From contig CAMYJT010000017.1 of NCBI GenBank assembly GCA_947258785.1, positions 1-54,244 of the forward strand: a DNA stretch of 54,244 nt. Reading direction: 5' to 3'. Each line of letters opens with the position of its first letter. Within the stretch, counting starts at the first letter, position 1. Below are positions 34,038 to 43,153 of the stretch, piece after piece. The notes under the pieces were generated by a model, which was given only the letters and a program-made list of their open reading frames with translations, had not been told where the DNA came from and did no database searches. A program made the translations under genes and the position numbers. The DNA is from an uncultured Gammaproteobacteria bacterium (lineage in GTDB: Bacteria > Pseudomonadota > Gammaproteobacteria > Arenicellales > JAANXG01).

Positions 34038-35966
34038 ATGCGGTTGAGTCAAAAAATCTTCACCGGGTCCAGCCTGCTGCTCGCGACGGTGGCCTTGCTC
34101 GCGGTGAATATATTCGCCAGTGCGGTGTTCACCTCGACGCGCCTGGATCTGACCGAGTCGCAGCTGTACACGCTGACCGACGGCACCCGGAGGGTGCTCG
34201 ACAACCTGGATGAACCGGTCACCCTGCGTCTGTTTCTTTCGCAGCAGCTGGCGGTGAGTCTACCCGGGATCAGCAGCTATGCGCAGCGCGTGCGGGAGCT
34301 GCTCCAGGAGTACGAGCGGATTGCGGGGGCCAACATTCGGCTGCGGGTCATCGACCCCGAGCCTTTTTCAGAGCAGGAGGACCGCGCCGTCGCTTACGGA
34401 TTGCGAGGCGTGAGCCTGGACCAGGGCGACGCGGTGTTCTACTTCGGACTGGTCGGGACCAACGCCGTCGATGACCAGGAGGCCATCCCGTTTTTCTCCC
34501 CCAATCGCGAGCAATTTCTCGAGCACGACATCACCAAGCTGATCTATCAACTGTCCAACCCCAGCCAACGGGTGGTTGGTCTGATGAGCGGGCTGCCCAT
34601 GGACGGCGGCATGGCGTTCCCTGGGCGCGCCATGCAGCCATCCTGGGTGATCCTGGAACAGATCCGGCAGTTGTTCGAGGTCCGGACCGTCGCCACCGAC
34701 GTGGCCAAGATCCCCGACGAGGTGGACGTGCTGATGATTGTACATCCAAAGGGGTGGAGTGAACGGACGGTTTACGCGATCGATCAGTTCATCCTCCGCG
34801 GTGGCCGCGCGCTGATATTCGTAGACCCCCACTCCGAGTCCGATCAACCCACGCAGTCGCCGATGATGGCCCGGGGTCCGGGGACGTCCAATCTGCCGAC
34901 CTTGTTCCAGCCGTGGGGGCTCGAGCTGGTGGCCGGCAAAGTGGCCGGAGACGTGAGTGTGGCGGAGCAGGTCCGTTACGCCGATGACCGGCGCAGCGCC
35001 GTCGCCAAGTATCCGATCTGGATGAATATGCAGCCGGCGCAATTCGACCCGGATGACATCGTCACCGCCGAGCTGGGAAATTTGCTGTTCGCGTCGTCGG
35101 GGATATTACAAATCAAATCCGTCGACGGGGTGACCGTGACGCCGCTGGTGACTACCACGGCGAAGGCGATGCAGATGGACTCGGCACAGTTGCTCATGCT
35201 CACCGACCCCAGTGTGTTGTTGCGGCAGTATCGGCCTGGGGACACCCCGCTGGTGCTTGCGGTGCGGGTGTCGGGCCGTGTGAAAACCGCGTTTGCGGGC
35301 GGACAGCCACCCGCCCTCGACGATGACGCGCAGAAACCGGAGGGTGCTGGCGACACGGCGGCGGAGGAGGACCCCATGCCCCATGTCGCCGAGGCCGGAG
35401 ACGACATAAACGTGATTGTGGTGGCGGACACGGACATGCTGAGCGACCGGTTTTGGGTTCAGGTGCAGAACTTGCTGGGCACGCGCATCTCCATTCCTAC
35501 CGCGTCGAACGGGGCCTTCGTCATCAATGCCCTGGAGAGCCTGACCGGCAACAACGACCTGATCAGCGTGCGCAGCCGTGGACGGTATGCGCGACCGTTT
35601 ACAAAAGTTGCGGATATCCAACAGGAAGCCGAGCTGCGTTTCCGTCAAAAGGAGCAGGAATTGCTGAACCGCCTGCGCGAGACCGAAGTGAAGTTGATCG
35701 AATTGGAGGAGCGCAAGCCGGGAGACAGCGCGGTCATCCTGAGCAGCGAACAGCGACAAGAGATAGAAACCTTCCGGCGGGAAAAGGTCCGAATTCGCAA
35801 GGAGCTGCGTTTGGTACGACATCAACTGCACAAGAACATCGAACAATTGGAGTCGTGGACCAAATTTGTCAACATCGGCTTTATGCCGCTGTTGATCGGT
35901 GTCGGCGGGGTATTGGTCGGTGTGCAGCGGATGCGGCGTCGGCGAAGCGGACACACCACGGGCTGA
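34038..35966 (+). CDS. GldG-like ABC auxiliary protein
   Basis: A 642-residue protein of the family of ABC transporter auxiliary components linked to gliding motility (GldG/ABC_transp_aux). One N-terminal transmembrane helix (about 12-35) is followed by a large extracytoplasmic domain with TSTRLDLTESQLYTLTDGTR, an IRLRVIDPEPFSEQED stretch and GGRALIFVDPHSE (about 255-267). A long charged coiled coil lies at about 530-610 and a second transmembrane helix near the C-terminus. In non-gliding bacteria such systems occur widely with unknown cargo. It starts eight bases after the permease gene. Confidence 0.9.
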   Translation: MRLSQKIFTGSSLLLATVALLAVNIFASAVFTSTRLDLTESQLYTLTDGTRRVLDNLDEPVTLRLFLSQQLAVSLPGISSYAQRVRELLQEYERIAGANIRLRVIDPEPFSEQEDRAVAYGLRGVSLDQGDAVFYFGLVGTNAVDDQEAIPFFSPNREQFLEHDITKLIYQLSNPSQRVVGLMSGLPMDGGMAFPGRAMQPSWVILEQIRQLFEVRTVATDVAKIPDEVDVLMIVHPKGWSERTVYAIDQFILRGGRALIFVDPHSESDQPTQSPMMARGPGTSNLPTLFQPWGLELVAGKVAGDVSVAEQVRYADDRRSAVAKYPIWMNMQPAQFDPDDIVTAELGNLLFASSGILQIKSVDGVTVTPLVTTTAKAMQMDSAQLLMLTDPSVLLRQYRPGDTPLVLAVRVSGRVKTAFAGGQPPALDDDAQKPEGAGDTAAEEDPMPHVAEAGDDINVIVVADTDMLSDRFWVQVQNLLGTRISIPTASNGAFVINALESLTGNNDLISVRSRGRYARPFTKVADIQQEAELRFRQKEQELLNRLRETEVKLIELEERKPGDSAVILSSEQRQEIETFRREKVRIRKELRLVRHQLHKNIEQLESWTKFVNIGFMPLLIGVGGVLVGVQRMRRRRSGHTTG

Positions 35967-35970
35967 TGCG

Positions 35971-37035
35971 ATGCTGAGGGCGCGTGGCACACTGATTCTC
36001 GCCGCCGCGGCGGTAATCGCGCTGGGCGCGGCCTACTACGGCCGGCAGTCCATGCAACCCACTGGAGTGGCCGACAGCGGTGCGTTTGTCCCGGGCCTGA
36101 TGACGCGGGTCAACGACGTGGCCGGGATTGTGATCACGAGCGGTGGTGAGACGGCCACCTTGCGCAAACGGGACACCGGGTGGGTGGTCGTAGAAAAACA
36201 CAACTATCCCGCCGACCTGTCCGAGGTCCGGGCCCTCGTCCTCGGCCTCGCGGAGCTCCGGCGCATCGAGCCAAAAACGGCAAATCCAGAGCGTTATGCC
36301 GAAATCGGCTTGGCCGACGCCACCGAATCGGCCGCCGGTCCGATTCTGGTGCGGCTGCAGGATGGGGCGGGCGGCGACCTCGCGGCGGTGGCCGTCGGCA
36401 AACAACGGCCGGGGGCGGCGGAGGGCAACCGCAGTCAGTACTACGTGCGTACCCCGGATGACCCCCGGGCGTGGTTGACCGAGGGCCGGTTGCCGTCGGC
36501 GCGCGCAGCGTCGGACTGGATCGATTCGCAAATCCTGGATATCGAGGACAAGAGGATTCGCGCCGTCACCGTCGTGCACGCGGACCAGGCAATGCTGCGC
36601 GTCGCGAAACAGAGCGACACGGATGACAACTACAGCCTGCAGGGGTTGGCCGAGGGTGAGGAGGTCGAATCGGTGTACGCCGTCAACAGCATTGCCCGCA
36701 GCGCACGGGCCCTGACCGCGAAGGACGTGGCCCGGAGTGATGCCCTGGCGGCTGCCGATCGGCCTGTTCGCGTAACGGTGGAGACGTTTGACGGGCTCAA
36801 CGTGGAACTCAGCTTCGACAAACACGAAGACGAAGTTCATGTGCGGCTGCAGGCCAGCGCCGCCGAGGATGGCACAACAGGCAGCGGCCTAGACGCAGAA
36901 GTCGGTAAGCTCAATGAGCGTTGGCGAGACTGGGTCTACACGGTGCCGGCGTATCAGTTCGACAGCCTGGTCACGAAGCGGGAGGATCTGATCAAGAAAC
37001 CACCGGCCCCTGAGCCAAGCCAGTCCGGCGGCTAG
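35971..37035 (+). CDS. DUF4340 protein of the gliding-type ABC operon
   Basis: A 354-residue protein with one N-terminal transmembrane helix (about 7-24) and an extracytoplasmic domain of the DUF4340 type: [34 protein letters not shown] is the family hallmark (about 67-100, quoted here as [11 protein letters not shown] then [11 protein letters not shown]). Members are nearly always encoded after GldG-like genes. ATG 35971 lies four bases after the GldG stop. It ends the operon; ilvD follows with its own predicted promoter. Function unknown; likely an envelope subunit of the ABC complex. Confidence 0.85.
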   Translation: MLRARGTLILAAAAVIALGAAYYGRQSMQPTGVADSGAFVPGLMTRVNDVAGIVITSGGETATLRKRDTGWVVVEKHNYPADLSEVRALVLGLAELRRIEPKTANPERYAEIGLADATESAAGPILVRLQDGAGGDLAAVAVGKQRPGAAEGNRSQYYVRTPDDPRAWLTEGRLPSARAASDWIDSQILDIEDKRIRAVTVVHADQAMLRVAKQSDTDDNYSLQGLAEGEEVESVYAVNSIARSARALTAKDVARSDALAAADRPVRVTVETFDGLNVELSFDKHEDEVHVRLQASAAEDGTTGSGLDAEVGKLNERWRDWVYTVPAYQFDSLVTKREDLIKKPPAPEPSQSGG

Positions 37036-37042
37036 CCCGGTT

Positions 37043-37072
37043 TTGCCCGCGGCGTGCATCAGCGCCTACAAT
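37043..37072 (+). promoter_or_regulatory. Predicted sigma-70 promoter for ilvD
   Basis: TTGCCC (37043-37048) and TACAAT (37067-37072) are separated by 18 bases, matching 4/6 and 5/6 of consensus. The element lies 36 bases before the chosen ilvD start and directly after the DUF4340 stop. Confidence 0.5.
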
Positions 37073-37108
37073 GCCTCCCGATCGTCATCCGCGGAAACGA
37101 GTAAAGCC

Positions 37109-38785
37109 ATGCGTAGACTCAATCGCTATAGCTCTCGCGTGACGCAGCCCAAATCTCAGGGCGCGTCCCAGGCCATGCTGTACGGGAGCGGGCTCACCGA
37201 GGAAGACATGGCTAAGCCTCAAGTCGGGATTGCCAGCGTATGGTGGGAGGGCAACACCTGTAACATGCATTTGAACGACCTGGCCGCGCATGTCCGCGCG
37301 GGGGTGCAGGAGGCCGGCATGGTCGGTCTGCGGTTCAACACCGTTGGCGTCAGCGACGGCATCTCGATGGGCACCGACGGCATGAGTTATTCGCTCCAGT
37401 CGAGAGACCTCATCGCGGATTCCATCGAGACGGTGATGGCCGCTCAGTGGTATGACGCCAACATCTCGATTCCCGGCTGTGACAAGAATATGCCCGGGTG
37501 CGTAATGGCAATGGGTCGTCTGAACCGCCCCGCGTTGATGATCTACGGCGGAACCATCAAGCCCGGCCATTGGCGGGACAGAACCCTGGACATCGTGTCG
37601 GCGTTTCAGAGCTACGGCGAATATCTGGCGCACACGATCGATGACGAGGAGCGCCGTGAGGTGGTCAAGCGCGCTTGCCCCGGCGCCGGGGCCTGCGGCG
37701 GGATGTACACCGCGAACACGATGGCCAGTGCCATCGAGGCCATGGGAATGTCGCTGCCCTACAGTTCGTCGACACCCGCGGTGGACGCGGGCAAGATTGA
37801 TGAGTGCCAGTCGGCGGGGCGCGCCATCCGACGGCTGCTCGAGCAATCCATTACGCCACGGGATATCATGACCCGGACGGCCTTCGAAAACGCAATGGTT
37901 CTGGTCACGGTCCTGGGCGGGTCGACCAACGCCGTGCTGCATTTGATCGCCATGGCGAGGTCCGTCGGCGTCGAATTGACGGTCGATGATTTTCAAGCGG
38001 TCAGCGACCGAGTGCCTTTTCTTGCCGACCTCAAGCCCAGCGGGACTTACGTGATGGAGGATTTGCACCAAGTCGGCGGCACCCCCGCCGTGATGAAGCA
38101 CCTGCTCAACAACGGCCTGATTGACGGAGACTGTCTGACGGTGACCGGCAGAACGGTCGCCGAGAACCTGACGGAGGTGCCCGGACTGAGCGATGGACAA
38201 GACGTCATTCACCCCTTGGACAAACCAATCAAAGCCACCGGTCATATCCAGATTTTGAAAGGGAACCTGGCCCCTGAGGGGGCGGTGGCGAAGATCACCG
38301 GCAAGGAGGGCGAGCGGTTCAGTGGCTCCGCCCGGGTGTTTGATTCTGAGGAAGACATGCTCGCGGCCCTCGAGAACGGAGTGATCGAGGCGGGTGATGT
38401 CATCGTGATACGTTACGAAGGTCCGCAAGGCGGTCCTGGAATGCCGGAAATGCTCACCCCGACGTCCGCGATCATGGGTGCCGGCCTCGGTGATAAAGTG
38501 GCGTTGATCACCGATGGCCGCTTTTCCGGGGGGTCTCACGGATTTATCATCGGTCACGTCGTGCCGGAGGCGCAGACCGGCGGTCCAATTGCCCTGGTCC
38601 AGGATGGGGACGTCATCACCATCGACGTGGTGAACGGATCCCTGAACGTCGATTTATCCGCGGATGAACTCTCCGCGCGGAGCGACGCCTGGCAGATGCC
38701 GCCCTATAAGGCGACGCGTGGAACGCTGTACAAGTACATCAAGGTGGTGAAGAACGCGAGCGAAGGCTGCGTGACGGATGAGTAG
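37109..38785 (+). CDS. ilvD: Dihydroxy-acid dehydratase
   Basis: A 558-residue iron-sulfur enzyme that dehydrates dihydroxy acids in valine, isoleucine and leucine synthesis. The cluster cysteines are in [19 protein letters not shown] (the IlvD/Edd signature) and [17 protein letters not shown]. The C-terminal signature [12 protein letters not shown] is also present. ATG 37109 gives the usual [17 protein letters not shown] start; the frame is open upstream to 37043. No other ilv gene is adjacent, so pathway partners are elsewhere. Confidence 0.96.
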   Translation: MRRLNRYSSRVTQPKSQGASQAMLYGSGLTEEDMAKPQVGIASVWWEGNTCNMHLNDLAAHVRAGVQEAGMVGLRFNTVGVSDGISMGTDGMSYSLQSRDLIADSIETVMAAQWYDANISIPGCDKNMPGCVMAMGRLNRPALMIYGGTIKPGHWRDRTLDIVSAFQSYGEYLAHTIDDEERREVVKRACPGAGACGGMYTANTMASAIEAMGMSLPYSSSTPAVDAGKIDECQSAGRAIRRLLEQSITPRDIMTRTAFENAMVLVTVLGGSTNAVLHLIAMARSVGVELTVDDFQAVSDRVPFLADLKPSGTYVMEDLHQVGGTPAVMKHLLNNGLIDGDCLTVTGRTVAENLTEVPGLSDGQDVIHPLDKPIKATGHIQILKGNLAPEGAVAKITGKEGERFSGSARVFDSEEDMLAALENGVIEAGDVIVIRYEGPQGGPGMPEMLTPTSAIMGAGLGDKVALITDGRFSGGSHGFIIGHVVPEAQTGGPIALVQDGDVITIDVVNGSLNVDLSADELSARSDAWQMPPYKATRGTLYKYIKVVKNASEGCVTDE

Positions 38786-38880
38786 ATGCACAGGCAACAT
38801 CATCCATTCACCTTCTACCCATTGACCGTGACCAGTTTCCGATCGGCGGCCCCGATCAGCGACTGTTGTAATGCGAAACC

Positions 38881-39567
38881 GTGGTGTTAATCAAATTCAG
38901 GTATTGCTTGATTATTTTGGCGTTGTGCACCGGGGCCGCCGCCGCGCAGACCCAGTACGTCACGGACCAGTTGAAAATTACCTTGCGTACCGGGCCGAGC
39001 ACCGAGCACAGGGTGCTGCACATGTTGTCGAGTGGTACTCCGGTCGAGGTGCTCGACACCGACGACGCTGCGGGATACACCTATGTAAGCACGAAAGATG
39101 GCAAGACCGGTTACGTACTGACCCGTTTGTTGATGAACAATGCGAGCGCTCGGGAACGCCTGGTGGTCGTCGAGAGCCGCCTAGCGGAACTGCAGCAGGA
39201 GCCCGGCCGGCTGACGAGTAAGCTGGCCGCCCTCCAGGACGACCACGAGTCGCTGCAGGCCCTGCACCGGCGTACTGAATCGGAAAACCGCAGCCTGCAG
39301 AAACAGCTGGAAGACATACGACGGGCGGCGAACGACGCGATCAATATCACGAATGAGAGGAACATGCTCCGTAAGCGGGTGGCGGCGCTGAACGGCCAGG
39401 TCGGGGAATTGAAGCTGGAAAACCACGATCTGCACAATCAATCGGAACGCAAGTGGTTCCTGATGGGCGCCGGGGCCATCATCGTGGGGATCGTACTGGG
39501 CCTGATTCTGCCGCGTCTGCGCCTCCGCCGCCGCCGTGACTCCTGGGGCTCGCTGAGCGGTTTCTGA
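38881..39567 (+). CDS. SH3-domain and coiled-coil membrane protein (YgiM/TIGR04211 type)
   Basis: A 228-residue protein with a signal peptide (about 1-22), a bacterial SH3 domain (about 23-85: YVTDQLKITLRTGPSTEHRVL, in outline LKITLRTGPSTEH, then VEVLDTDDAAGYTYVST), a long coiled coil (about 90-195) and a C-terminal transmembrane helix (about 198-215) with an Arg-rich cytoplasmic tail. This layout matches E. coli YgiM and its relatives, thought to bind the cell wall. GTG 38881 is used. The 95-base gap from ilvD suggests separate transcription. Confidence 0.9.
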   Translation: MVLIKFRYCLIILALCTGAAAAQTQYVTDQLKITLRTGPSTEHRVLHMLSSGTPVEVLDTDDAAGYTYVSTKDGKTGYVLTRLLMNNASARERLVVVESRLAELQQEPGRLTSKLAALQDDHESLQALHRRTESENRSLQKQLEDIRRAANDAINITNERNMLRKRVAALNGQVGELKLENHDLHNQSERKWFLMGAGAIIVGIVLGLILPRLRLRRRRDSWGSLSGF

Positions 39568-39604
39568 CCTCCATGATTGTGGCCACATGGCCGATTTGCG
39601 GTTC

Positions 39605-39632
39605 TTGGACTAGAATAACTAAGCAATAGAAT
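39605..39632 (+). promoter_or_regulatory. Predicted promoter for membrane ankyrin gene
   Basis: TTGGAC (39605-39610) and TAGAAT (39627-39632) are 16 bases apart, 4/6 and 5/6 matches. A second TAGAAT at 39611-39616 overlaps the spacer. The start codon is 24 bases downstream. Confidence 0.4.
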
Positions 39633-39655
39633 TATCGATTCCGAGGGGGTCGACA

Positions 39656-40375
39656 GTGTTCATATTAAAAGAATCCTCGCGAGATCGCTGGTTGTTGGGC
39701 CTGGTGGTCATTATGAGCGTCGTGGCGAATCTGCCGGAGAGCATGACCCAGCAATTTGCGTTTGATCGAAAGTGGCTGTTGTTCGGACTGACGGTGATTG
39801 TCGCCGTGTCCCTGGTTCGCTATGTCCGTACCGGATTGATCCTGGTGACCGCAGCGCTGGTGTTCGGCGCCAATCTGCCGACGGAACTGGCCATTCGCTT
39901 CGGAATAGATCCCACCGTGCTCCTATACACCCTGGGTTTCATGGTCGCCATTCCGCTGGCGAATCGTTACCTGAAGCTGCCCACCGGGCTGGAACCGAAA
40001 CAGGTGGCGAAAACCGCTTATGGGGCAAAGGCATTGTTTCACGCCGTTCTGAAGGGCAACGTGCCGGTCGTGCAATCGTTGATCGATTCCGGCGTCAACG
40101 TCAATGTCCGCACCGTGTCCGGCAAAACCCCACTGATGGCCGCAGCATACCGCGGATACACGGACATTGCCCAGCTGTTGATTTCCGCGGGAGCCGACCT
40201 GCGCTCCATGGACCGCGAAGGCAATACCGCGTTGACGGTGGCACAGGGCAAGGGTTACTCGCGAATCGTCGCCCTGCTCAAGATTGCCAATGAGAAGGAG
40301 CGCGAGCAGGAGAAACAAGAGGAACTCCACCGCCAGCTCGAGGCCAAGGCCGGCGTCGCCGCGTCCGGCGGTTAA
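39656..40375 (+). CDS. Membrane-anchored ankyrin-repeat protein
   Basis: A 239-residue protein with about four hydrophobic helices in the first half (about 12-29, 40-57, 58-75, 88-105) and at least three ankyrin repeats in the second (about 125-215): KALFHAVLKGNVPVVQSLID, KTPLMAAAYRGYTDIAQLLI and NTALTVAQGKGYSRIVALL. A charged helix rich in Glu, Lys and Gln ends the protein. The repeats are probably cytoplasmic. GTG 39656 is well supported by GAGGGGG at 39643-39649. The binding partner is unknown. Confidence 0.88.
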   Translation: MFILKESSRDRWLLGLVVIMSVVANLPESMTQQFAFDRKWLLFGLTVIVAVSLVRYVRTGLILVTAALVFGANLPTELAIRFGIDPTVLLYTLGFMVAIPLANRYLKLPTGLEPKQVAKTAYGAKALFHAVLKGNVPVVQSLIDSGVNVNVRTVSGKTPLMAAAYRGYTDIAQLLISAGADLRSMDREGNTALTVAQGKGYSRIVALLKIANEKEREQEKQEELHRQLEAKAGVAASGG

Positions 40376-40404
40376 CAGTCGCCGGTCACCGAACAAAAAA
40401 TGCA

Positions 40405-40440
40405 TGGGGTCGGAATGCGAAACTCCTACCCCAATTTCTT
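40405..40440 (+). terminator. Probable terminator after membrane ankyrin gene
   Basis: TGGGGT-c-GGA (40405-40414) pairs with TCC-t-ACCCCA (ending 40433), a nine-pair stem with one mismatch, followed by ATTTCTTTT. It begins 29 bases after the stop codon. Confidence 0.45.
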
Positions 40441-40594
40441 TTGTATTTCACTCCAACGCGGCGGCCTTAACACTCGGCCGTGTTGCCGTCACCGACCAGA
40501 CGTTCTTGTAAATCAGTACGGCTATTAACACCTGTATAAGTAATGTCCTAGTCTTACGGTACGAGGTAAGTGACCATGAGACCTTCCGGAAGCC

Positions 40595-40826
40595 CCAAGG
40601 CGGCGAAATAATAGTGTATCAAGTTGATTGTGTTCAATGATTCGGTCTTAGTTGATTCGTACAGTTTGTGCTTCTGCAATCCCAATCCCGGCCCTGGCTC
40701 GATCTCGAACGCCTGCACTTGCGCTTCACTCAAGCCATAGCTCGCTATGGGTTTCGTTCCAGCGCGGCGTACAGACGCGCGATCTCTTCGCCAGCTTCCG
40801 GGATCCTTGGTGCAATATGCGGGCTA
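40595..40826. repeat. Dispersed intergenic repeat, copy B
   Basis: A roughly 232-bp relative of copy A. Left end CCAAGGCGGCGAAA is identical to the same block in copy A. The right end (40806-40826) CTTGGTGCAATATGCGGGCT matches both ends of copy A; read on the minus strand it begins TAGCCCG, and that TAG is the stop codon of the SLC13-type transporter gene. Interior blocks shared with copy A are CTGCAnTTGCGC, TTTCGnTCCAGCGC and CCGGGATnCTTGG. The interval 40441-40594 before it holds nothing I recognise. Confidence 0.7.
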
Positions 40827-42647
40827 GAAGCGATAGATGGTCGGCAGTAACCAGCTCAACACCAGCCACATGATCAAGGTGAGCGGTACGCCAATGCGGA
40901 TGAAGTCACCGAACGTGTAGCCGCCGGCGTTCATCACCAGCAGATTCGTTTTGTAGGCCATCGGCGTTGCGTAACTCATGTTGGCGCCGAACAGCACGGC
41001 CAGCACGAACGCCTCCGGCGGCAGTTGTAGCTGCAAAGCAATGTCGATGGCGATCGGAGTGCCGATCACCGCCGCCGCGTTGTTCGAGACAATGTTCGTC
41101 AGCACCGCCATCAGCAGCATGAGTGCGCTCAGCAGAACCATCGGCGCCGCTCCGTCGGTGGCGCTCACGAACAGCGCCGCCAGGTAGGTCGTGGTCCCGG
41201 TCTTGGTGAGGGCCGAACCCAGCGCCAAGCTGGTCACCACTATCAGCACCACAGACGTGCTCAGCGCTTGCCGCACGTCGCGCCACCCCAGGCAGCCGGT
41301 CACGATCATCAGCAGTGACCCACAAACGGCACTGATGGCGATCGGCAGCAGCCCGGTGGCCGCGGCGATGATGATACCGGCCATGATGACCAGTGAAAGG
41401 CGGGCTTTTTGGGTATGCGGAAGGTCAGAAGTCGCGTCCAACACCAGCAGGCGTCCTTCGCTTTTAAGCCGATGGATATTCTCGCGAGCGCCTTGGACCA
41501 GCAGCACATCGCTGATCCGCAGCGTGAGCCCGCTCAGCCCCTGAGACATCAAATCGATCATCCGTCCGCCGCGATGTATGGCGAGCACCGCCAACTGATA
41601 ACTGGTGGCAAACTGCACGTCATCCAGCGTTGTATTGACAAGTGGCGAGCCCTGTACGACGACAATTTCCGCCAGCTGCTGGTCCTCCGCCCGAAGCGGG
41701 TGGTCTTCGTCCACCGGTTCGTCACCGGAGTACAGCGTCGCTTCCAGCACCTGCTCGAACTCTTTGAGACGGGCCGGGGTGTCACGGACCGTTAAGCGGT
41801 CACCGGCCAGAATGACCGCGTCGGGTAGCGGTACGGTGTAGGTGTTTTCGGTTCTGCGGATCCGCAACACCTTCATCTGTCCGTCGGTTTTCTTGATCAC
41901 TTCGGACAGGGTCTTACCGACCGCAAAGCTGTCTTCCGGCACCCGCAGTTGAGCGGTGAAGATGCGTGGCGAGGTGTCCATCATTACCGGTGTGCGCTTC
42001 TGCATGATGCGTGGGGCGAGCAACCACAGATAGAGTATCCCGATACCGCCGGCCAACATGGCCGGAAGAAAGAAATCGAACATACCCAGCTGTCGCAAAC
42101 CGAGGTCGGCGGCCACGCTCACCACCAGCAGGTTGGTGGAGGTCCCGATGGTAGTGCTCATCCCGCCCACCAGCGTTGCCAGGCCCATCGGCATCAGAAC
42201 GTAGGATGGATTGGCCTTGGTGCGCAATGAGACACTGATCAGGATTGGCAGCAACAGCACGACCACCGGCGTGTTGTTCACGAACGCGCTGATCAGCGCG
42301 CCGAGCACCAGGGTCAGCAACAGCGACAACTGGGGGCTGGACCCCCACAGGCGTGCCAGACCCCGGCCGATGGGTTCCAGGGCGCCGGTACGAACCAGGC
42401 CGTGACCCGCAATCATGAGTGCACACACCGCGACCAGCGCCTCGTGGCCGAATCCCGAAAAGAAGTCCAGCGCATCCAGTTCACCGTCGGCGCCGTGGTA
42501 GGGAAACAGCTCGAAGCCGACGGTCAGCGCCACCAGAACCAGCAGACTCGAGGTCTCCAGCGCCAATCGCTCGCGGGTAAACAGAAACAGCGCCAGCACC
42601 GTCAATATCAGCACCGCAACGGCGTGGGTATTGGGAATGTCAGGCAT
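40824..42647 (-). CDS. SLC13/DASS-type anion permease with two RCK_C (TrkA-C) domains
   Basis: A 607-residue secondary transporter. About eleven to twelve helices flank a central cytoplasmic part (about 215-395) with two TrkA-C domains (RVPEDSFAVGKTLSEV; VVQGSPLVNTTLDDV). Pore-like repeats are SAFVNNTPVVVLLLPI with TTIGTSTNLLV in the first half, and NIVSNNAAAVIGTPIA with ANMSYATPMAYKTNLLV in the second, the pattern of SLC13-family sodium- or proton-coupled dicarboxylate, sulfate or phosphate transporters. Substrate not assignable; sulfate is common for RCK_C-bearing members. Start at ATG 42647 (GTG 42650 possible). Its stop codon lies in repeat copy B. Confidence 0.9.
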   Translation of the reverse strand: MPDIPNTHAVAVLILTVLALFLFTRERLALETSSLLVLVALTVGFELFPYHGADGELDALDFFSGFGHEALVAVCALMIAGHGLVRTGALEPIGRGLARLWGSSPQLSLLLTLVLGALISAFVNNTPVVVLLLPILISVSLRTKANPSYVLMPMGLATLVGGMSTTIGTSTNLLVVSVAADLGLRQLGMFDFFLPAMLAGGIGILYLWLLAPRIMQKRTPVMMDTSPRIFTAQLRVPEDSFAVGKTLSEVIKKTDGQMKVLRIRRTENTYTVPLPDAVILAGDRLTVRDTPARLKEFEQVLEATLYSGDEPVDEDHPLRAEDQQLAEIVVVQGSPLVNTTLDDVQFATSYQLAVLAIHRGGRMIDLMSQGLSGLTLRISDVLLVQGARENIHRLKSEGRLLVLDATSDLPHTQKARLSLVIMAGIIIAAATGLLPIAISAVCGSLLMIVTGCLGWRDVRQALSTSVVLIVVTSLALGSALTKTGTTTYLAALFVSATDGAAPMVLLSALMLLMAVLTNIVSNNAAAVIGTPIAIDIALQLQLPPEAFVLAVLFGANMSYATPMAYKTNLLVMNAGGYTFGDFIRIGVPLTLIMWLVLSWLLPTIYRF

Positions 42648-43153
42648 CACCGAAGGGACCAGTGTGGATTTCCGTTACCGGCACCAACGCCGACGGCACG
42701 ATGGCCGGTCGCTGTGATGACCCGCCCAGAGCAGCCACCTTATCGGGCCTGGGGGCGTCGGCGGGGCCAGCATGGCGGTGCAGTCGCGCCGGGCGGGCGG
42801 CGGCCATGGACCGGGGCGCCGGTACCCTGGCCGCTGTGGCGCTGGTGACACCGTCGCTGCGGACGGTTTTGCGGCTCCCACATATTGCGGCTCCAGGGGG
42901 TGGACCGGGACGGGAGATTACGCCGATTGATTTTTTTTGTACGATTGGGTCCATCGATGGAAGAAATTCGCCAGATTGTCCCGTACCGACCCCAGGGGCA
43001 ATGATTATAGGGGGAATGCGTCGTGACACAAGATTTGGGAAAGGGGCGGGTCAAGCCGCGCACGATAATTGTTTGGGCGGCAATAAATTGCTCAAAACAC
43101 GGTAAGATCGAGCTTTTCCAATACACATCATCTCCAATAAGGGGTTGGGTCCT
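42648..43153. other. Intergenic region between SLC13 and prk, no gene seen
   Basis: About 500 bases between divergent genes. The left part is very GC-rich. Open frames exist on both strands but none shows a family motif, signal peptide or ribosome site. It presumably holds both promoters; a TTTTTTTTG run at 42932 and an AT-rich patch near 43060-43110 are the only notable composition changes. Confidence 0.5.

Noticed and set aside
37085..38557. A 490-codon open frame on the minus strand.
   Set aside because: It is antisense to ilvD, whose motifs are complete. High-GC coding DNA often leaves long open antisense frames; no family motif or ribosome site is seen.
42662..43105. A 147-codon plus-strand frame between the SLC13 and prk genes.
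   Set aside because: It lacks a ribosome site and motifs, and its composition follows local GC skew; treated as intergenic.
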